Part shown: positions 1 through 8,253 of the stretch, piece after piece
How positions within the stretch are numbered: the first letter of the stretch is position 1
Layout: the number at the start of each line of letters is the position of its first letter
Assembly (NCBI GenBank): GCA_035997045.1
Contig: DASYIY010000097.1
Location: forward strand, 1 to 22,821
Length of the DNA: 22,821 nt
DNA from: VRUE01 sp035997045
GTDB taxonomy: Bacteria; Actinomycetota; Thermoleophilia; Solirubrobacterales; 70-9
Direction of reading: 5' to 3'
Made by a program: the position numbers and the translations under genes
Notes under the pieces: model-generated
Told to the model about the DNA's origin: nothing
Databases searched by the model: none
The model's input: the letters and a program-made list of their open reading frames with translations, nothing else

Positions 1-564
<564 letters not shown>

Positions 565-565
565 G

Positions 566-1297
566 CTAGCTGTCGGCGACGATGACGAAGTGCCTGGTCA
601 CCGGCGCTGAGGTGTTGGCGGCCCGGTCGGTGGCGCGCAGCACCGCTTCGTAGCGGCCGGGAGTGGCCTTGAAGTGCTTCCAGCGGGCGCCGAGCTCGAG
701 TTCGTTGGCGCCGCTCGACACACTCCATTCCGCATAGCCGCTGTAGGTGCGCTTTCCCCGCGCGCCGCTCCGGTAGTACTCGGCTTCCAGGGTCCCGCGC
801 TCGCTGACGTTTGCGCTCAGGCCGACTCCTTTCGATCCCGCGACGTGGCTGCGCCTCAGCGTCACCTTGCTCAGGGTGGGTTTCTTGACGTCGATCCTCA
901 GCGGTGCCTGGGGGCCGGGATCGGAGTTTGGGTCCCCCGGGTTGCTCGAGACCACCACTTCGCCGCGAACGAAGGGATGCAGTTTGCACTCGAAGGCGTA
1001 GGTACCCGGCTGGGTGAACTGGATCGTGTAAGAGAACCCCGGCCGGTGGTAGGGAGCGTCGGTGCCGGGGTCGGAGTCCCACTGGCGCGCGTTGGTTGAG
1101 GTGCCGGTCACCGAGTGGGCGAGGTCCGGCCCGAGCCAGTCCCAGGTCACCTTCTCATCGAGGTCGATGTGGACCTGCTCCGGCGCCCAGGCGTAGTTTG
1201 TAATCGAGACCCTGGTATTCGAGGCGAAGGCGCTCGGGGTGAGGACGAACACGCAGGCGATGAGGAGGGAGGGGAGGGCGACGCGCCAGCCGGTCAA
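566..1297 (-). CDS. Secreted cupredoxin with C-terminal Ig-like domain; axial Met replaced by Val
   Basis: This is an exported type-1 blue-copper-like protein of 243 residues. A signal peptide (about 1-25, WRVALPSLLIACVFVL then SAFAS) is followed by a cupredoxin domain (about 27-116). The ligand set is His61 (LAHSV), Cys104 and His107 in ECKLHPFVRG. The short C-x2-H-x2 loop resembles amicyanin, but the position where amicyanin has the axial Met is Val110. The remainder (about 130-243) ends in RATDRAANTSAPVTRHF, like bacterial Ig-type beta-sandwich domains. I chose the TTG start because it overlaps the upstream stop (TTGA) and follows GGGAGG at good spacing, indicating translational coupling. 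Probable role: extracytoplasmic electron transfer or copper binding (inference). A longer in-frame extension upstream lacks protein-like character. Confidence 0.85.
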   Translation of the reverse strand: MTGWRVALPSLLIACVFVLTPSAFASNTRVSITNYAWAPEQVHIDLDEKVTWDWLGPDLAHSVTGTSTNARQWDSDPGTDAPYHRPGFSYTIQFTQPGTYAFECKLHPFVRGEVVVSSNPGDPNSDPGPQAPLRIDVKKPTLSKVTLRRSHVAGSKGVGLSANVSERGTLEAEYYRSGARGKRTYSGYAEWSVSSGANELELGARWKHFKATPGRYEAVLRATDRAANTSAPVTRHFVIVADS

Positions 1298-1698
1298 CTG
1301 CCTCCCTTCCCTTTCAGCACTGTCACCGTCAGTTTCATCTGCGTCGGGTGAATCGTGCAGATGAAGCGGTACGTGCCCGGCGTTTCGAAGGTCCGCCTGA
1401 AGCGGGCGTTGGTCACGGCGGTCGTCCGGGTCGAGTAGGAGCCCTTGTGCTGGAGCCCCTTCGGTCCCTGCTTCAGGTGCACGTCGTGCGGATAGGTGTT
1501 GCTTGTCGCCCACACCCACTTGACCGCATCGCCGCGCTTGATCGTGACCTGGTCGGGCCCGAAGTAGAAGTCGGCGACGCTGACGAGCTTGGGCTTGGCT
1601 GCCGTTTTGCCCCCGGCCGTGGCCGAGGGCCCGCCTGCCACCAGCCCGCAGAGGGCGGCCGCGACCGCGGCAACGAGCAGGGACCGACGTGCGGACAC
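1294..1698 (-). CDS. Small secreted cupredoxin (plastocyanin/azurin-like)
   Basis: This is an exported single-domain blue-copper protein of 134 residues. An Arg-rich n-region and a hydrophobic stretch (SLLVAAVAAALCGLVAG) form the signal peptide, with likely cleavage near residue 28. The cupredoxin fold covers about 37-128. Candidate ligands are His71 (TYPHDVHL; His74 is the alternative), Cys114, His117 and Met121 in ICTIHPTQMK, a C-x2-H-x3-M loop one residue longer than in amicyanin. It is the middle gene of three on this strand: it starts just after the beta-helix gene and its stop overlaps the start of the next cupredoxin. The start is uncertain: GTG at 1698 is used, but GTG at 1722, overlapping the upstream gene, would add eight residues. 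Neither has a strong ribosome-binding site. Likely an electron-transfer partner exported with its neighbours (inference). Confidence 0.87.
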   Translation of the reverse strand: MSARRSLLVAAVAAALCGLVAGGPSATAGGKTAAKPKLVSVADFYFGPDQVTIKRGDAVKWVWATSNTYPHDVHLKQGPKGLQHKGSYSTRTTAVTNARFRRTFETPGTYRFICTIHPTQMKLTVTVLKGKGGS

Positions 1699-1712
1699 CG
1701 GCCCCGGCCGCG

Positions 1713-3287
1713 CTATTTGCACGTCAGTTCGCCGGCTTGAGCCGCGACCTCCACCGGAGTGAAGCCTTCGAACGGGGGGTGCGACGGGACCCGCCTCACC
1801 CACGAGCACTGCTGGTTTTGCGCCGGGCTCTGACCGGCGTAGCCGAGGATGGTGGAGGGGTTGCCTTCGTCGCCGAGGATCACCTGCAGGCCGGCGCCCA
1901 GGTTGAGGCTGCGCACCTGGTCGGCGAGCACGGCCGGCTGCGGACAGGACGGGTAGATCGTGCTCAGCGGGACCGAGCCGTTGCCCGGCGCAAAGCTCGA
2001 GCCGGCGCTGTTGCCCGACCAGCAATTGCCACCGCCGGTGGCGTCGTTCCAGAAGTCGAATTCCCCGTTGGGATCCGTCCCGCCGCGCCCCATCGAGTTT
2101 TCGACGATCTGGTTGTCGATGTTCTTGGCGTCGTCGCCGACATTGGCGACGAAGCTTTCGCCCGGTCCCGAGAACGAGGCGATGCCCCACTTGTAGTTGC
2201 CGAACACGTTGTTTTGGCGGACGACGTTGCCGGCGCCTCCGTAGAGGACGATCCCGACCCCGGTCGGGTAATTGACAGTTATCCCCGACAGTTGGCCCAG
2301 GCCCGCGGAGACCGTTTTGAAAGCCGAGCCGGCGAGGAAGTAGTTGTAGTTGTTCCAGAACACATTGTTCTTTTCGAACACGTTCCAGCCGTTGGGCTCA
2401 TAGCCCTCGCTGTCGAGTGTGTTGGGGACGATGCCGGCGCCGTTGTTGAAGAAGTCCGATTCGGCGATCAGCACGTACTTCGAATTCGTCCCCGAGTAGC
2501 CGAGCACGTTTTCGTAGCTGACGTCGTTTCTGAGCACGGACCATTTCGGCTTTGCCTGGCACGGGGCCGGGGCGGTGCCGTGGTTGGTCCAGGTGGTGGT
2601 GTCGCAGGGAGTTTCACCTATGTAGAAGGCCGAGTCCCCCTGGCGGAAGCCGGTGGAGTTGATCATCTTGCCGCCCAGGCAGCCCTTGGCGAAGAGGCCG
2701 TAGGAGCGATTGCCCGAGGCGACGAGGTTGTTCATCGTGTACCCGTCGCAGTGCTGGCCGCTCTGCGTCGCCGCGTGCACGAAGAAACCGTTCGATTCGT
2801 AGTTGCGGGCCCAGATGTTCTTCATGATCACGCCGTCGACGTCGACGACCTCGATGCCGTTCTGGGCCGCGCCCAGTTCTCCCTTTGCGTCCTTGCCTTC
2901 GAGGATCGTCTTGCGCGGATTTTTCTTCGCCCCGATGATCGTCAGGCCTTCGAAGTCGAACTTCCTCCGGGTGCCGTCGAGAACCACTCCCTCGACGTAC
3001 TTGCCCGGCATGACTTCGACGATCGCCCTGGTCTTGGCGTTCGTCTTCTTGTGCTTGAAGGCCCCGGCCGCGTTGACCGCCTTTTGGATCGTGCGGAACT
3101 GGCAGCCGTGCTTGCAGACCGCGAAGATCTTCCGCTTCGGCGCCTTTTTCTTCTGACCCTTGCCCTTCTTGGCCGATGCCGAGGCTTGGCTAGCCGGGCC
3201 TGAGGCCGCGGAGAGCCCCGCTGTGAACGCGGTCAGGGAAACGCAGGACACGACTGCGAGGGCGAAGACCGCAAACCTGTGGTTCAT
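1713..3287 (-). CDS. Secreted right-handed parallel beta-helix protein
   Basis: This exported protein of 524 residues starts at ATG 3287 behind an AGGAGAGAG ribosome-binding site. A signal peptide (about 1-30, FAVFALAVVSCVSLTAFTAG) precedes a Ser/Ala/Lys-rich linker with KKGKGQKKKAPKRK. FRTIQKAVNAAG then marks the classical entry strand of pectate-lyase/NosD-like beta-helices. Many Asn- and Gly-rich rungs follow, such as IMKNIWARNYESNGFFV, VFEKNNVFWNNYNYFL and NVVRQNNVFGNYKWGIASF, consistent with PbH1 repeats. Several Cys residues may form disulfides. No catalytic residues of a known pectinolytic or alginolytic enzyme can be assigned. It leads an operon with two cupredoxins. Beta-helix proteins of the NosD type occur in copper-handling systems, but no other nos gene is present, so function stays open. 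Confidence 0.87.
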   Translation of the reverse strand: MNHRFAVFALAVVSCVSLTAFTAGLSAASGPASQASASAKKGKGQKKKAPKRKIFAVCKHGCQFRTIQKAVNAAGAFKHKKTNAKTRAIVEVMPGKYVEGVVLDGTRRKFDFEGLTIIGAKKNPRKTILEGKDAKGELGAAQNGIEVVDVDGVIMKNIWARNYESNGFFVHAATQSGQHCDGYTMNNLVASGNRSYGLFAKGCLGGKMINSTGFRQGDSAFYIGETPCDTTTWTNHGTAPAPCQAKPKWSVLRNDVSYENVLGYSGTNSKYVLIAESDFFNNGAGIVPNTLDSEGYEPNGWNVFEKNNVFWNNYNYFLAGSAFKTVSAGLGQLSGITVNYPTGVGIVLYGGAGNVVRQNNVFGNYKWGIASFSGPGESFVANVGDDAKNIDNQIVENSMGRGGTDPNGEFDFWNDATGGGNCWSGNSAGSSFAPGNGSVPLSTIYPSCPQPAVLADQVRSLNLGAGLQVILGDEGNPSTILGYAGQSPAQNQQCSWVRRVPSHPPFEGFTPVEVAAQAGELTCK

Positions 3288-3300
3288 CTCTCTCCTTGCT

Positions 3301-3333
3301 CCGTGGGACATCCTCACGCCCTGCCTCCCACGG
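3301..3333. repeat. 8-bp inverted repeat in the leader of the beta-helix gene
   Basis: CCGTGGGA at 3301-3308 pairs perfectly with TCCCACGG at 3326-3333 across 17 nt, about 14 nt upstream of the ATG at 3287 on the minus strand. It could form a 5'-leader hairpin or be an operator. A weak minus-strand -10 candidate (TACAGT, plus positions 3351-3356) lies just upstream, which would put the repeat inside the transcript. Function is unproven. Confidence 0.35.
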
Positions 3334-3479
3334 GCATCCTGCGCAGGAAAACTGTAGCGCAGCCCAATTCTCACGCCGAATTACATCGACTTGTCATCCG
3401 CGAACGGCGGCATGCTGTGCGGACTTTGAGGCGCGTTCCGTCCTACTTCGTCGTCGCGGGGATCGACCTTCGCGAGGAG

Positions 3480-3872
3480 ATGACCAGACTGCGCGGCCTG
3501 CCGGCCTTTGCCGCCGGGCCGCTGCTGGAGCGCGAGCCCGAGCTGAAGGTGCGGCGGGCGCGCAAGCGACCCAACCGCCTCGGATTCGCCGTGCCGAGTC
3601 AGTTCCGACTCTCGGTCACCGCCTACCCCGGGGTCCGCGCCGGCGACGTGCTCGAGACGCTCCTTCACGAGCTCACGCACCTGCACGTCGGCCGCGCCGC
3701 CGAGGCTCACGGCTGGCACGGGACGAGCTTCAAGCGGACGCTGGCACGGGCGATGGAGGAGGCCTACGGGGTCGCCGGACTGCGGCCGCGCAGCACCGTT
3801 CACGGCGTCTACGCCGAGGCGATCGAGCGCGCCCGGCTCGCGGCCGGCGAACCGCTTCAGCTCCAGGTCTGA
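3480..3872 (+). CDS. SprT-like zinc metallopeptidase domain protein
   Basis: This is a small (130-residue) putative zinc-dependent protease of the SprT-like/WSS1 group. The zinc motif HELTH is at residues 63-67, with Glu64 as general base. The third ligand is probably His80 in GWHGTSFKRTL, the usual H-G-x-x-F/W arrangement of SprT proteins. A C-terminal zinc ribbon found in longer SprT proteins is absent. The start is uncertain: ATG 3480 sits directly behind GAGGAG, too close for ideal spacing. In-frame TTG 3426 and GTG 3417 would lengthen the protein by 18 or 21 residues, and the frame stays open further back into the divergent gene's leader. It ends 2 nt before the LtrA-like gene, suggesting a common transcript. 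Substrate unknown. Confidence 0.8.
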   Translation: MTRLRGLPAFAAGPLLEREPELKVRRARKRPNRLGFAVPSQFRLSVTAYPGVRAGDVLETLLHELTHLHVGRAAEAHGWHGTSFKRTLARAMEEAYGVAGLRPRSTVHGVYAEAIERARLAAGEPLQLQV

Positions 3873-3874
3873 CG

Positions 3875-5056
3875 ATGACGCCCGCCGCAGACCGCCCACA
3901 GGCCTCCTCGCTCGTGCGCCCGCGCGAAGTCGCCCGGGCGGTTACGCCGCTGGAGCTTTTCTTCGACCTCGTCTACGTCTTCACCGTCAGCCAGCTCGCC
4001 CACAACCTGCTCGAGCACGTCGACGCCCGGGGCATGGCCGAGACGCTGGTCCTCACCCTGGCCGTGATGTACGCCTGGTTCATGACCGTCTGGACCTCGA
4101 ACTGGCTCGATGGCGAGTGCCGGCCGGTGCAGCTGATGCTGCTCAGCACGATGTTCGCCAGCCTGCTGATGGCGACCTCGATCTCGGAGGCCTTCGGCGA
4201 TCGCGCCGGCCTCTTCGCGATCGCCTACCTGGCGATCCAGATCGGCCGGACCGCGTTCGCCGTCGCCGCCTTCCGCGGCCACCGCCTCTACATGCATTTC
4301 GTCAACGCCCTGGTCTGGGAGATCGCCACGGCGCCGATCTGGATCGCCGGGATCGCGGTCGACGGCGACGCCCGCCTCGCCGTCTGGGCCGTCGCGGTGC
4401 TGATCACCTACGGCGGTGTGATCGCCGGTCACCCGCTGCCGGGGCGCAAGAGCCCCTTCAGCTCAGACAGCCAGATCTACGCCGAGCACCTGCTCGAGCG
4501 CTTCCGCCTCTTCTTCCTGATCGCCCTGGGGGAGACCGTGCTGACGATCGGCAACGCTTTCGCCGGGCAGCCGGTCCAGGCCGACCGCCTGCTTGTCCTC
4601 GCCGCCGCCTTCACCGGCACCGTCGCGCTCTGGTGGTGCTACTTCCACCGTGCCGAGGACATCGGCATCAAAGCGGTCGAGGGGGCCGGTGACCCGTCGC
4701 GGATAGTCGGGATCGGCAACTACACCCTGATCGCGATGGTGATCGGCATCGTCGCGATCGCCGTCGGTGACGAGCTGGCGATCGCCGGCCCGCACGACCC
4801 GAGCACCCTCAGCACCGCCGTCCTCATCTTCGGCGGCCCGGCGATCTTCCTGCTCGCCCAGCTCGGCTACATGCGGGGCGCCACCGGACAGGCGCCGCGG
4901 GCGCGGTTGCTGGCCTGTGGCACGCTGGTCGTCCTGGCGTTGGCCACGGCGCCGCTCAGCCTGCTGGTCGCGGTGATCGCTTCGAGCACGGTCCTGCTCG
5001 CCGTGGCGATCGACGACACGCGGGCTCGTCCAGGCTCTTACGATTCTCGGCCTTGA
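3875..5056 (+). CDS. Low-temperature-requirement A (LtrA)-like membrane protein
   Basis: This integral membrane protein of 393 residues belongs to the LtrA family, whose biochemical role is unknown; the name comes from a Listeria cold-growth mutant. The N-terminal family signature TPLELFFDLVYVFTVSQLAH is near residues 23-42. About ten to twelve hydrophobic segments follow, including MAETLVLTLAVMYAWFMTVW and LLVAVIASSTVLLAVAI near the C-terminus. A further conserved block, LLERFRLFFLIALGETVLTIG, precedes a transmembrane segment and matches the ERFGLFTLIILGE motif common in LtrA proteins. The ATG lies 2 nt after the SprT-like stop, and its stop overlaps the pyrD TTG start by 3 nt, so the three genes are probably co-transcribed. 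Confidence 0.93.
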   Translation: MTPAADRPQASSLVRPREVARAVTPLELFFDLVYVFTVSQLAHNLLEHVDARGMAETLVLTLAVMYAWFMTVWTSNWLDGECRPVQLMLLSTMFASLLMATSISEAFGDRAGLFAIAYLAIQIGRTAFAVAAFRGHRLYMHFVNALVWEIATAPIWIAGIAVDGDARLAVWAVAVLITYGGVIAGHPLPGRKSPFSSDSQIYAEHLLERFRLFFLIALGETVLTIGNAFAGQPVQADRLLVLAAAFTGTVALWWCYFHRAEDIGIKAVEGAGDPSRIVGIGNYTLIAMVIGIVAIAVGDELAIAGPHDPSTLSTAVLIFGGPAIFLLAQLGYMRGATGQAPRARLLACGTLVVLALATAPLSLLVAVIASSTVLLAVAIDDTRARPGSYDSRP

Positions 5057-6144
5057 TCTATCGAGCCTTCTTCAGGAGCGTCCTGGTTCGCCTGGACGCG
5101 GAGCGCGCCCACCGGCTGGCCGGTCGCGCGATGCGACTGCTCACGACCATCCCCGGGGTCGTCGTATTTATCGCCTGGCTGCTCAGGCCCCGCGACGAGG
5201 CGCTCGCGGTGGGTCCGATGGGGCTGCGGCTGAAGACACCTCTCGGTGTCGCGGCCGGGGTCGATAAGAACGCGACCTGGTTTCCCACGCTGGGTGCGCT
5301 GGGCTTTGGGTTCGTCGAGATCGGCACGATCACCGCCGAGCCTCAGCCGGGAAATCCCGGCAAGCGGGTTACGCGCCTGACCCGCGACCGAGCGATCGTC
5401 AACGCGATGGGCTTCCCCAACGACGGCGCTGCTGTGGTTGCTGGGCGCCTGGCCAAGCACCGGAGGGAGATCGTCGGCGTCAACATCGGCAAGACGATGG
5501 CGGTCGACATCGCCGATGCCGTCCCGGACTACCAGGATTCCGCCCGGGCGCTGGCGTCCCATGCCGACTATCTGGTCATCAACGTCAGCTCCCCCAACAC
5601 CCCGGGGCTGACCCAGATGCAATCGCGGGAGAGCCTCACCGCACTGGTTGGGAGCGTGCGAAAGACGGTTCAAGAGATGCAGTGCAAGGTCCCGATCCTG
5701 ATCAAGATCGGGCCCGATTTGACCGACTCTGAGGTCGATGAGGTTGCCGACCTGGCGCTCTCGCTCGAGCTCGACGGGATCGTCGCGGTCAACACCACGA
5801 CCCAGCTGGAGCTGGCGTCTGCAAGCGGTGAGGAAATCGGCTGCCTGCCGCACCGGGGAGGCCTATCGGGCGCACCGCTCAAGACGCGCGCTCTGGAGGT
5901 GCTCGAGCGACTGAATGCGAGGACGCAAGGCCGGCTGACCCTGGTCTCGGTCGGTGGAATCGAAACCCCGCACGATGCATGGCAGAGAATCCTGGCCGGA
6001 GCCAGCCTGCTCCAGGCCTACACGGCCTTCGTCTACCAGGGCCCCCTGTGGCCACACCGCATGAACCGGGGACTATCCAAGTGCTTGCGCTCTTCTCCCT
6101 GGTCGACGATCGAGGAGGCGATCGGGAAGGGCCCGGAGAGCTAA
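5053..6144 (+). CDS. pyrD: Dihydroorotate dehydrogenase (quinone), class 2
   Basis: This FMN enzyme oxidises dihydroorotate to orotate in pyrimidine synthesis and passes electrons to membrane quinone. Its 363 residues match class 2 length. An amphipathic N-terminal region (about 1-45, MIYRAFFRSVLVRLDAERAH onward) is the membrane-associating extension absent from class 1. Core motifs are GVAAGVDKN (66-73), EIGTITAEPQPGNP (89-102), NVSSPNTPGL with probable catalytic base Ser180, IKIGPDL with the FMN-binding Lys, and SVGGIETPHDAW near the phosphate site. The TTG start overlaps the LtrA stop (TTGA) with no clear ribosome-binding site, so translation is probably coupled. No other pyrimidine genes are adjacent. 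Assignment is firm. Confidence 0.96.
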   Translation: MIYRAFFRSVLVRLDAERAHRLAGRAMRLLTTIPGVVVFIAWLLRPRDEALAVGPMGLRLKTPLGVAAGVDKNATWFPTLGALGFGFVEIGTITAEPQPGNPGKRVTRLTRDRAIVNAMGFPNDGAAVVAGRLAKHRREIVGVNIGKTMAVDIADAVPDYQDSARALASHADYLVINVSSPNTPGLTQMQSRESLTALVGSVRKTVQEMQCKVPILIKIGPDLTDSEVDEVADLALSLELDGIVAVNTTTQLELASASGEEIGCLPHRGGLSGAPLKTRALEVLERLNARTQGRLTLVSVGGIETPHDAWQRILAGASLLQAYTAFVYQGPLWPHRMNRGLSKCLRSSPWSTIEEAIGKGPES

Positions 6145-6229
6145 GACCCGTCTCTGAGAGCCGACGCCTGGATTCGGGCCGCCATGGCAGCGCCTGAGTC
6201 CTCGCCAGCGAGGGGCTGCGCGTACTCAG

Positions 6230-6352
6230 ATGGGCGATGCGAGCTGGAGGGATCTGACGGCCCGAGATGGCGAGGGCGATAGCCGGCGGGTGCGTCTGTA
6301 TGAGCCCGACGGGGCGGAGCTGGTGGTGTTCGTCCGCGGCGGAGGCTGGCAC
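6230..6352 (+). pseudogene. Remnant of an alpha/beta-hydrolase N-terminus
   Basis: The region 6145-6506 between pyrD and the flavoprotein gene has no convincing intact gene. From ATG 6230 the frame reads about 40 protein-like residues including RRVRLYEPDGAELVVFVRGG followed by GWH. This resembles the segment before the oxyanion-hole HGGGW motif of hormone-sensitive-lipase-type esterases, with the His changed to Arg (GGGW codons at 6338-6349). After that the frame turns into low-complexity translation with no catalytic Ser or remaining fold. I read it as a decayed fragment; a chance resemblance is possible. Confidence 0.35.
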
Positions 6353-6384
6353 CGCGCGCCTCCCACTGCACGGTGCCGAGCGCG

Positions 6385-6477
6385 ATGGCCTTCGCCTTCG
6401 ACGACGGCCGCATCGTCGCAATCGACAACCTGCGAAACCCCGAGAAGCTCACCCACGTCGCCGCGCCGGAACGATGA
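6385..6477 (+). pseudogene. Remnant of the C-terminal end of a SigJ/ECF41-type sigma factor
   Basis: A short frame from ATG 6385 encodes AFAFDDGRIVAIDNLRNPEK and then LTHVAAPER before a stop. This matches the last strand and tail of the SnoaL-like domain that closes ECF41/SigJ sigma factors (pattern DGRIVxIxxxxNPEKLxHx). Upstream in the same frame there are stop codons at 6280 and 6301 and no sigma region 2 or 4, so only the tail survives. It lies in a different frame from the hydrolase-like fragment just upstream. A very short real peptide cannot be excluded. Confidence 0.45.
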
Positions 6478-6506
6478 ATGAGTTGGGGCAAGGCGTTCGG
6501 TTGCCG

Positions 6507-8216
6507 CTACCTAGCTTCCCGGCGTTCCTTTTGGGAGTCGCGCAAAGCGCGCCGCTCGGCTGCGAATAGGTCGTGAACCAGACGCACTGCGATCGAGCCC
6601 TCGCCCACCGCCGAGGCAACCCGATTCATCGAGCCGTCGCGAACGTCTCCGATGGCGAGCACTCCCGGCATGCTCGTCTCCAAAGAAAAGGGAGCGCGCT
6701 CAAGTGGCCAGGCGGCGGTCTCGGCGAGCTCGATGCCGCTGCGGATAAAACCGCTGGCGTCGCGCAGCACCTCTTCAGGCAGCCAGTCGGTGTTAGGACG
6801 GGCGCCGATCATTAGGAAGAGTGCGTGGGCGTCGACCGCTTCGACCGCGCCGTCGCGGTCGCGCAATGTCAGGCGCTCAAGCCACTCCTTGCCATCGCCG
6901 CCAACCACCTCCGTCCTCAGTCGGACCTCGATATTCGGCGCCGCTTCGACTTGCTGCACGAGGTAGTGCGACATGCCAGCGTCGAGTGCGTCGGCGCGAA
7001 CCACGAGAGTCACCCGCTGCGCGTATTCGGCCAGGTGCAGGGCGGCCTGTCCCGCCGAGTTGGCGCCACCGACGACGAAGACGTCCCGGTCCACCATCGC
7101 GGGTGCCTCCGTCGCGGGTCCGCCATAGAAGACCCCGGCACCGTTCGTGGCCAGGGCCTCCAGGTCCTTGACCTCAATACGGCGATACTCGGCGCCGGTC
7201 GCGAGGATCACCGCGCGAGCGCTGATGTCGCGAAAGTCGGAAAGGCCAACGACGATGCGCTCACCATCACGGCACAGGCTTGTCGCCTTTTGCATGAAGG
7301 CGAACTGCGCCCCGAACACCCACGCTTGCTCATAGGCGTCCTCTGCCAATCGCCGCCCGCTGATGCCGCGCGGGAAGCCCAGGTAGTTGCGGATCAGCGA
7401 ACTCAAAGTCGCTTGTCCGCCGATCCCACCCTGGTCGATGACGAGCGTGCTGAACCCTTCGGAGGCTCCGTAGACGGCGGCCGAGAGGCCCGACGGCCCG
7501 GCCCCAACGATGACCAGATCAAAGACTTGGCTCGGTGGCACCACCGGGCCACCCGCCGCGACTGTGAGTTCGGTGTTGCTCGGGTTGGCGAGGACTTGGC
7601 CGTCGGGAAACACCACCAACGGCAGCGGCTCCCCGTCGCCGGCCTCGGCAACCAGCGTGCGGCCTTCCGGGGACTCGGCGAGGCAGAAGGTGTGAGGCAG
7701 GGCGCAGCGGCCAAGTACCTCACGCAGCTCATAGGCCCGTCCTGACCAAGACTCGCCGACGATATGCACCGTGTGGGCGGATACCCGACGGGCGTGCGCC
7801 CACTCGAGTAGGAAGGTCGAGACCGACTGGTGGAATAGCTCGTCGGGAGTGCGGGTGGGGCGGATCAAGTAGTAGTCGATCTGGCGGCGCGCCATCGCCT
7901 TGAAGATCGCCTCCCCGGTCGCGCCCTTGCCCCAGTTGGCGTAGTCGATCAGGAGGCCACGCTGCGCACGGGGATGGTGTTTTCGCACCTTGGAGAGAAA
8001 CTCGCTTCCCGACGCGCCGCCGAGCGATTCGCTGGCAAAGACCAGTGCCACCTCCTTACTCGCCCCCGCCAGCCGCTCCAGTTCCGCTTCGGCTTCCGGC
8101 GCTGATCCGAGACAGACGGTGCGGTAGCTGCGCTCATAGCGATCGCGCAACTCGCGTTCGATAGCGAGAAGCGAGTTCTTGTTCTCATCGACGGCGAGAA
8201 AGACGGGACGGGACAT
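6507..8216 (-). CDS. Pseudo-receiver / thioredoxin-fold / thioredoxin-reductase-like flavoprotein fusion
   Basis: This 569-residue protein has three parts. Residues 1-135 resemble a CheY-like receiver, but the phosphoacceptor region reads LVFASESLGG with no Asp, and the usual KP is RP (LIRP, 117-120). Residues about 147-225 look like a thioredoxin/glutaredoxin fold, with WSGRAYELREVL where the CxxC would sit. Residues about 231-560 are a pyridine-nucleotide-disulfide oxidoreductase module: FAD site VIVGAGPSG (235-243), GGIGGQA, NADPH site VGGANSAG (382-389), and ATGAEYR and AIGDVRDG motifs. The redox CxxC of thioredoxin reductase is absent; FYGGPATEA occupies that region. Proteins of this layout are often named fused response regulator/thioredoxin-disulfide reductase. 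It probably reduces something other than thioredoxin (inference). It is divergent from a truncated globin, with a leaderless-type promoter. Confidence 0.9.
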   Translation of the reverse strand: MSRPVFLAVDENKNSLLAIERELRDRYERSYRTVCLGSAPEAEAELERLAGASKEVALVFASESLGGASGSEFLSKVRKHHPRAQRGLLIDYANWGKGATGEAIFKAMARRQIDYYLIRPTRTPDELFHQSVSTFLLEWAHARRVSAHTVHIVGESWSGRAYELREVLGRCALPHTFCLAESPEGRTLVAEAGDGEPLPLVVFPDGQVLANPSNTELTVAAGGPVVPPSQVFDLVIVGAGPSGLSAAVYGASEGFSTLVIDQGGIGGQATLSSLIRNYLGFPRGISGRRLAEDAYEQAWVFGAQFAFMQKATSLCRDGERIVVGLSDFRDISARAVILATGAEYRRIEVKDLEALATNGAGVFYGGPATEAPAMVDRDVFVVGGANSAGQAALHLAEYAQRVTLVVRADALDAGMSHYLVQQVEAAPNIEVRLRTEVVGGDGKEWLERLTLRDRDGAVEAVDAHALFLMIGARPNTDWLPEEVLRDASGFIRSGIELAETAAWPLERAPFSLETSMPGVLAIGDVRDGSMNRVASAVGEGSIAVRLVHDLFAAERRALRDSQKERREAR

Positions 8217-8222
8217 GAGCGG

Positions 8223-8228
8223 ACCGTA
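8223..8228 (-). promoter_or_regulatory. -10 element for the flavoprotein gene, leaderless spacing
   Basis: On the minus strand TACGGT is followed by exactly 6 nt (CCGCTC) and then the ATG at 8216. There is no Shine-Dalgarno sequence and no room for one, so transcription probably starts at or next to the A of ATG. The same geometry recurs at 8242, 10392 and 21946. No clear -35 is seen. Confidence 0.5.
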
Positions 8229-8241
8229 CCCCAGCGAGGTC

Positions 8242-8247
8242 TACCCT
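8242..8247 (+). promoter_or_regulatory. -10 element for the truncated haemoglobin gene, leaderless spacing
   Basis: TACCCT is followed by 6 nt (CTTCGG) and GTG at 8254, with no ribosome-binding site. It lies back to back with the minus-strand -10 at 8223-8228, so both promoters sit within a 37-bp divergent gap. This spacing is the main reason for preferring GTG 8254 over ATG 8215. Confidence 0.5.
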
Positions 8248-8253
8248 CTTCGG

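Noticed and set aside
1689..3203. Long open frame (504 codons) antisense to the beta-helix and cupredoxin genes
   Set aside because: Arg/Val/Asp-rich GC-skewed translation without motifs; the opposite strand has signal peptides, cupredoxin ligands and beta-helix repeats.
3296..3874. N-terminal extension of the LtrA-like frame back to 3296
   Set aside because: This stretch is an Arg/Ala-rich shadow of the SprT-like gene; the LtrA signature begins just after ATG 3875.
8215..8253. ATG 8215 as start of the truncated haemoglobin
   Set aside because: It overlaps the divergent gene's start codon and precedes the TACCCT -10; the extra residues are outside the globin fold.
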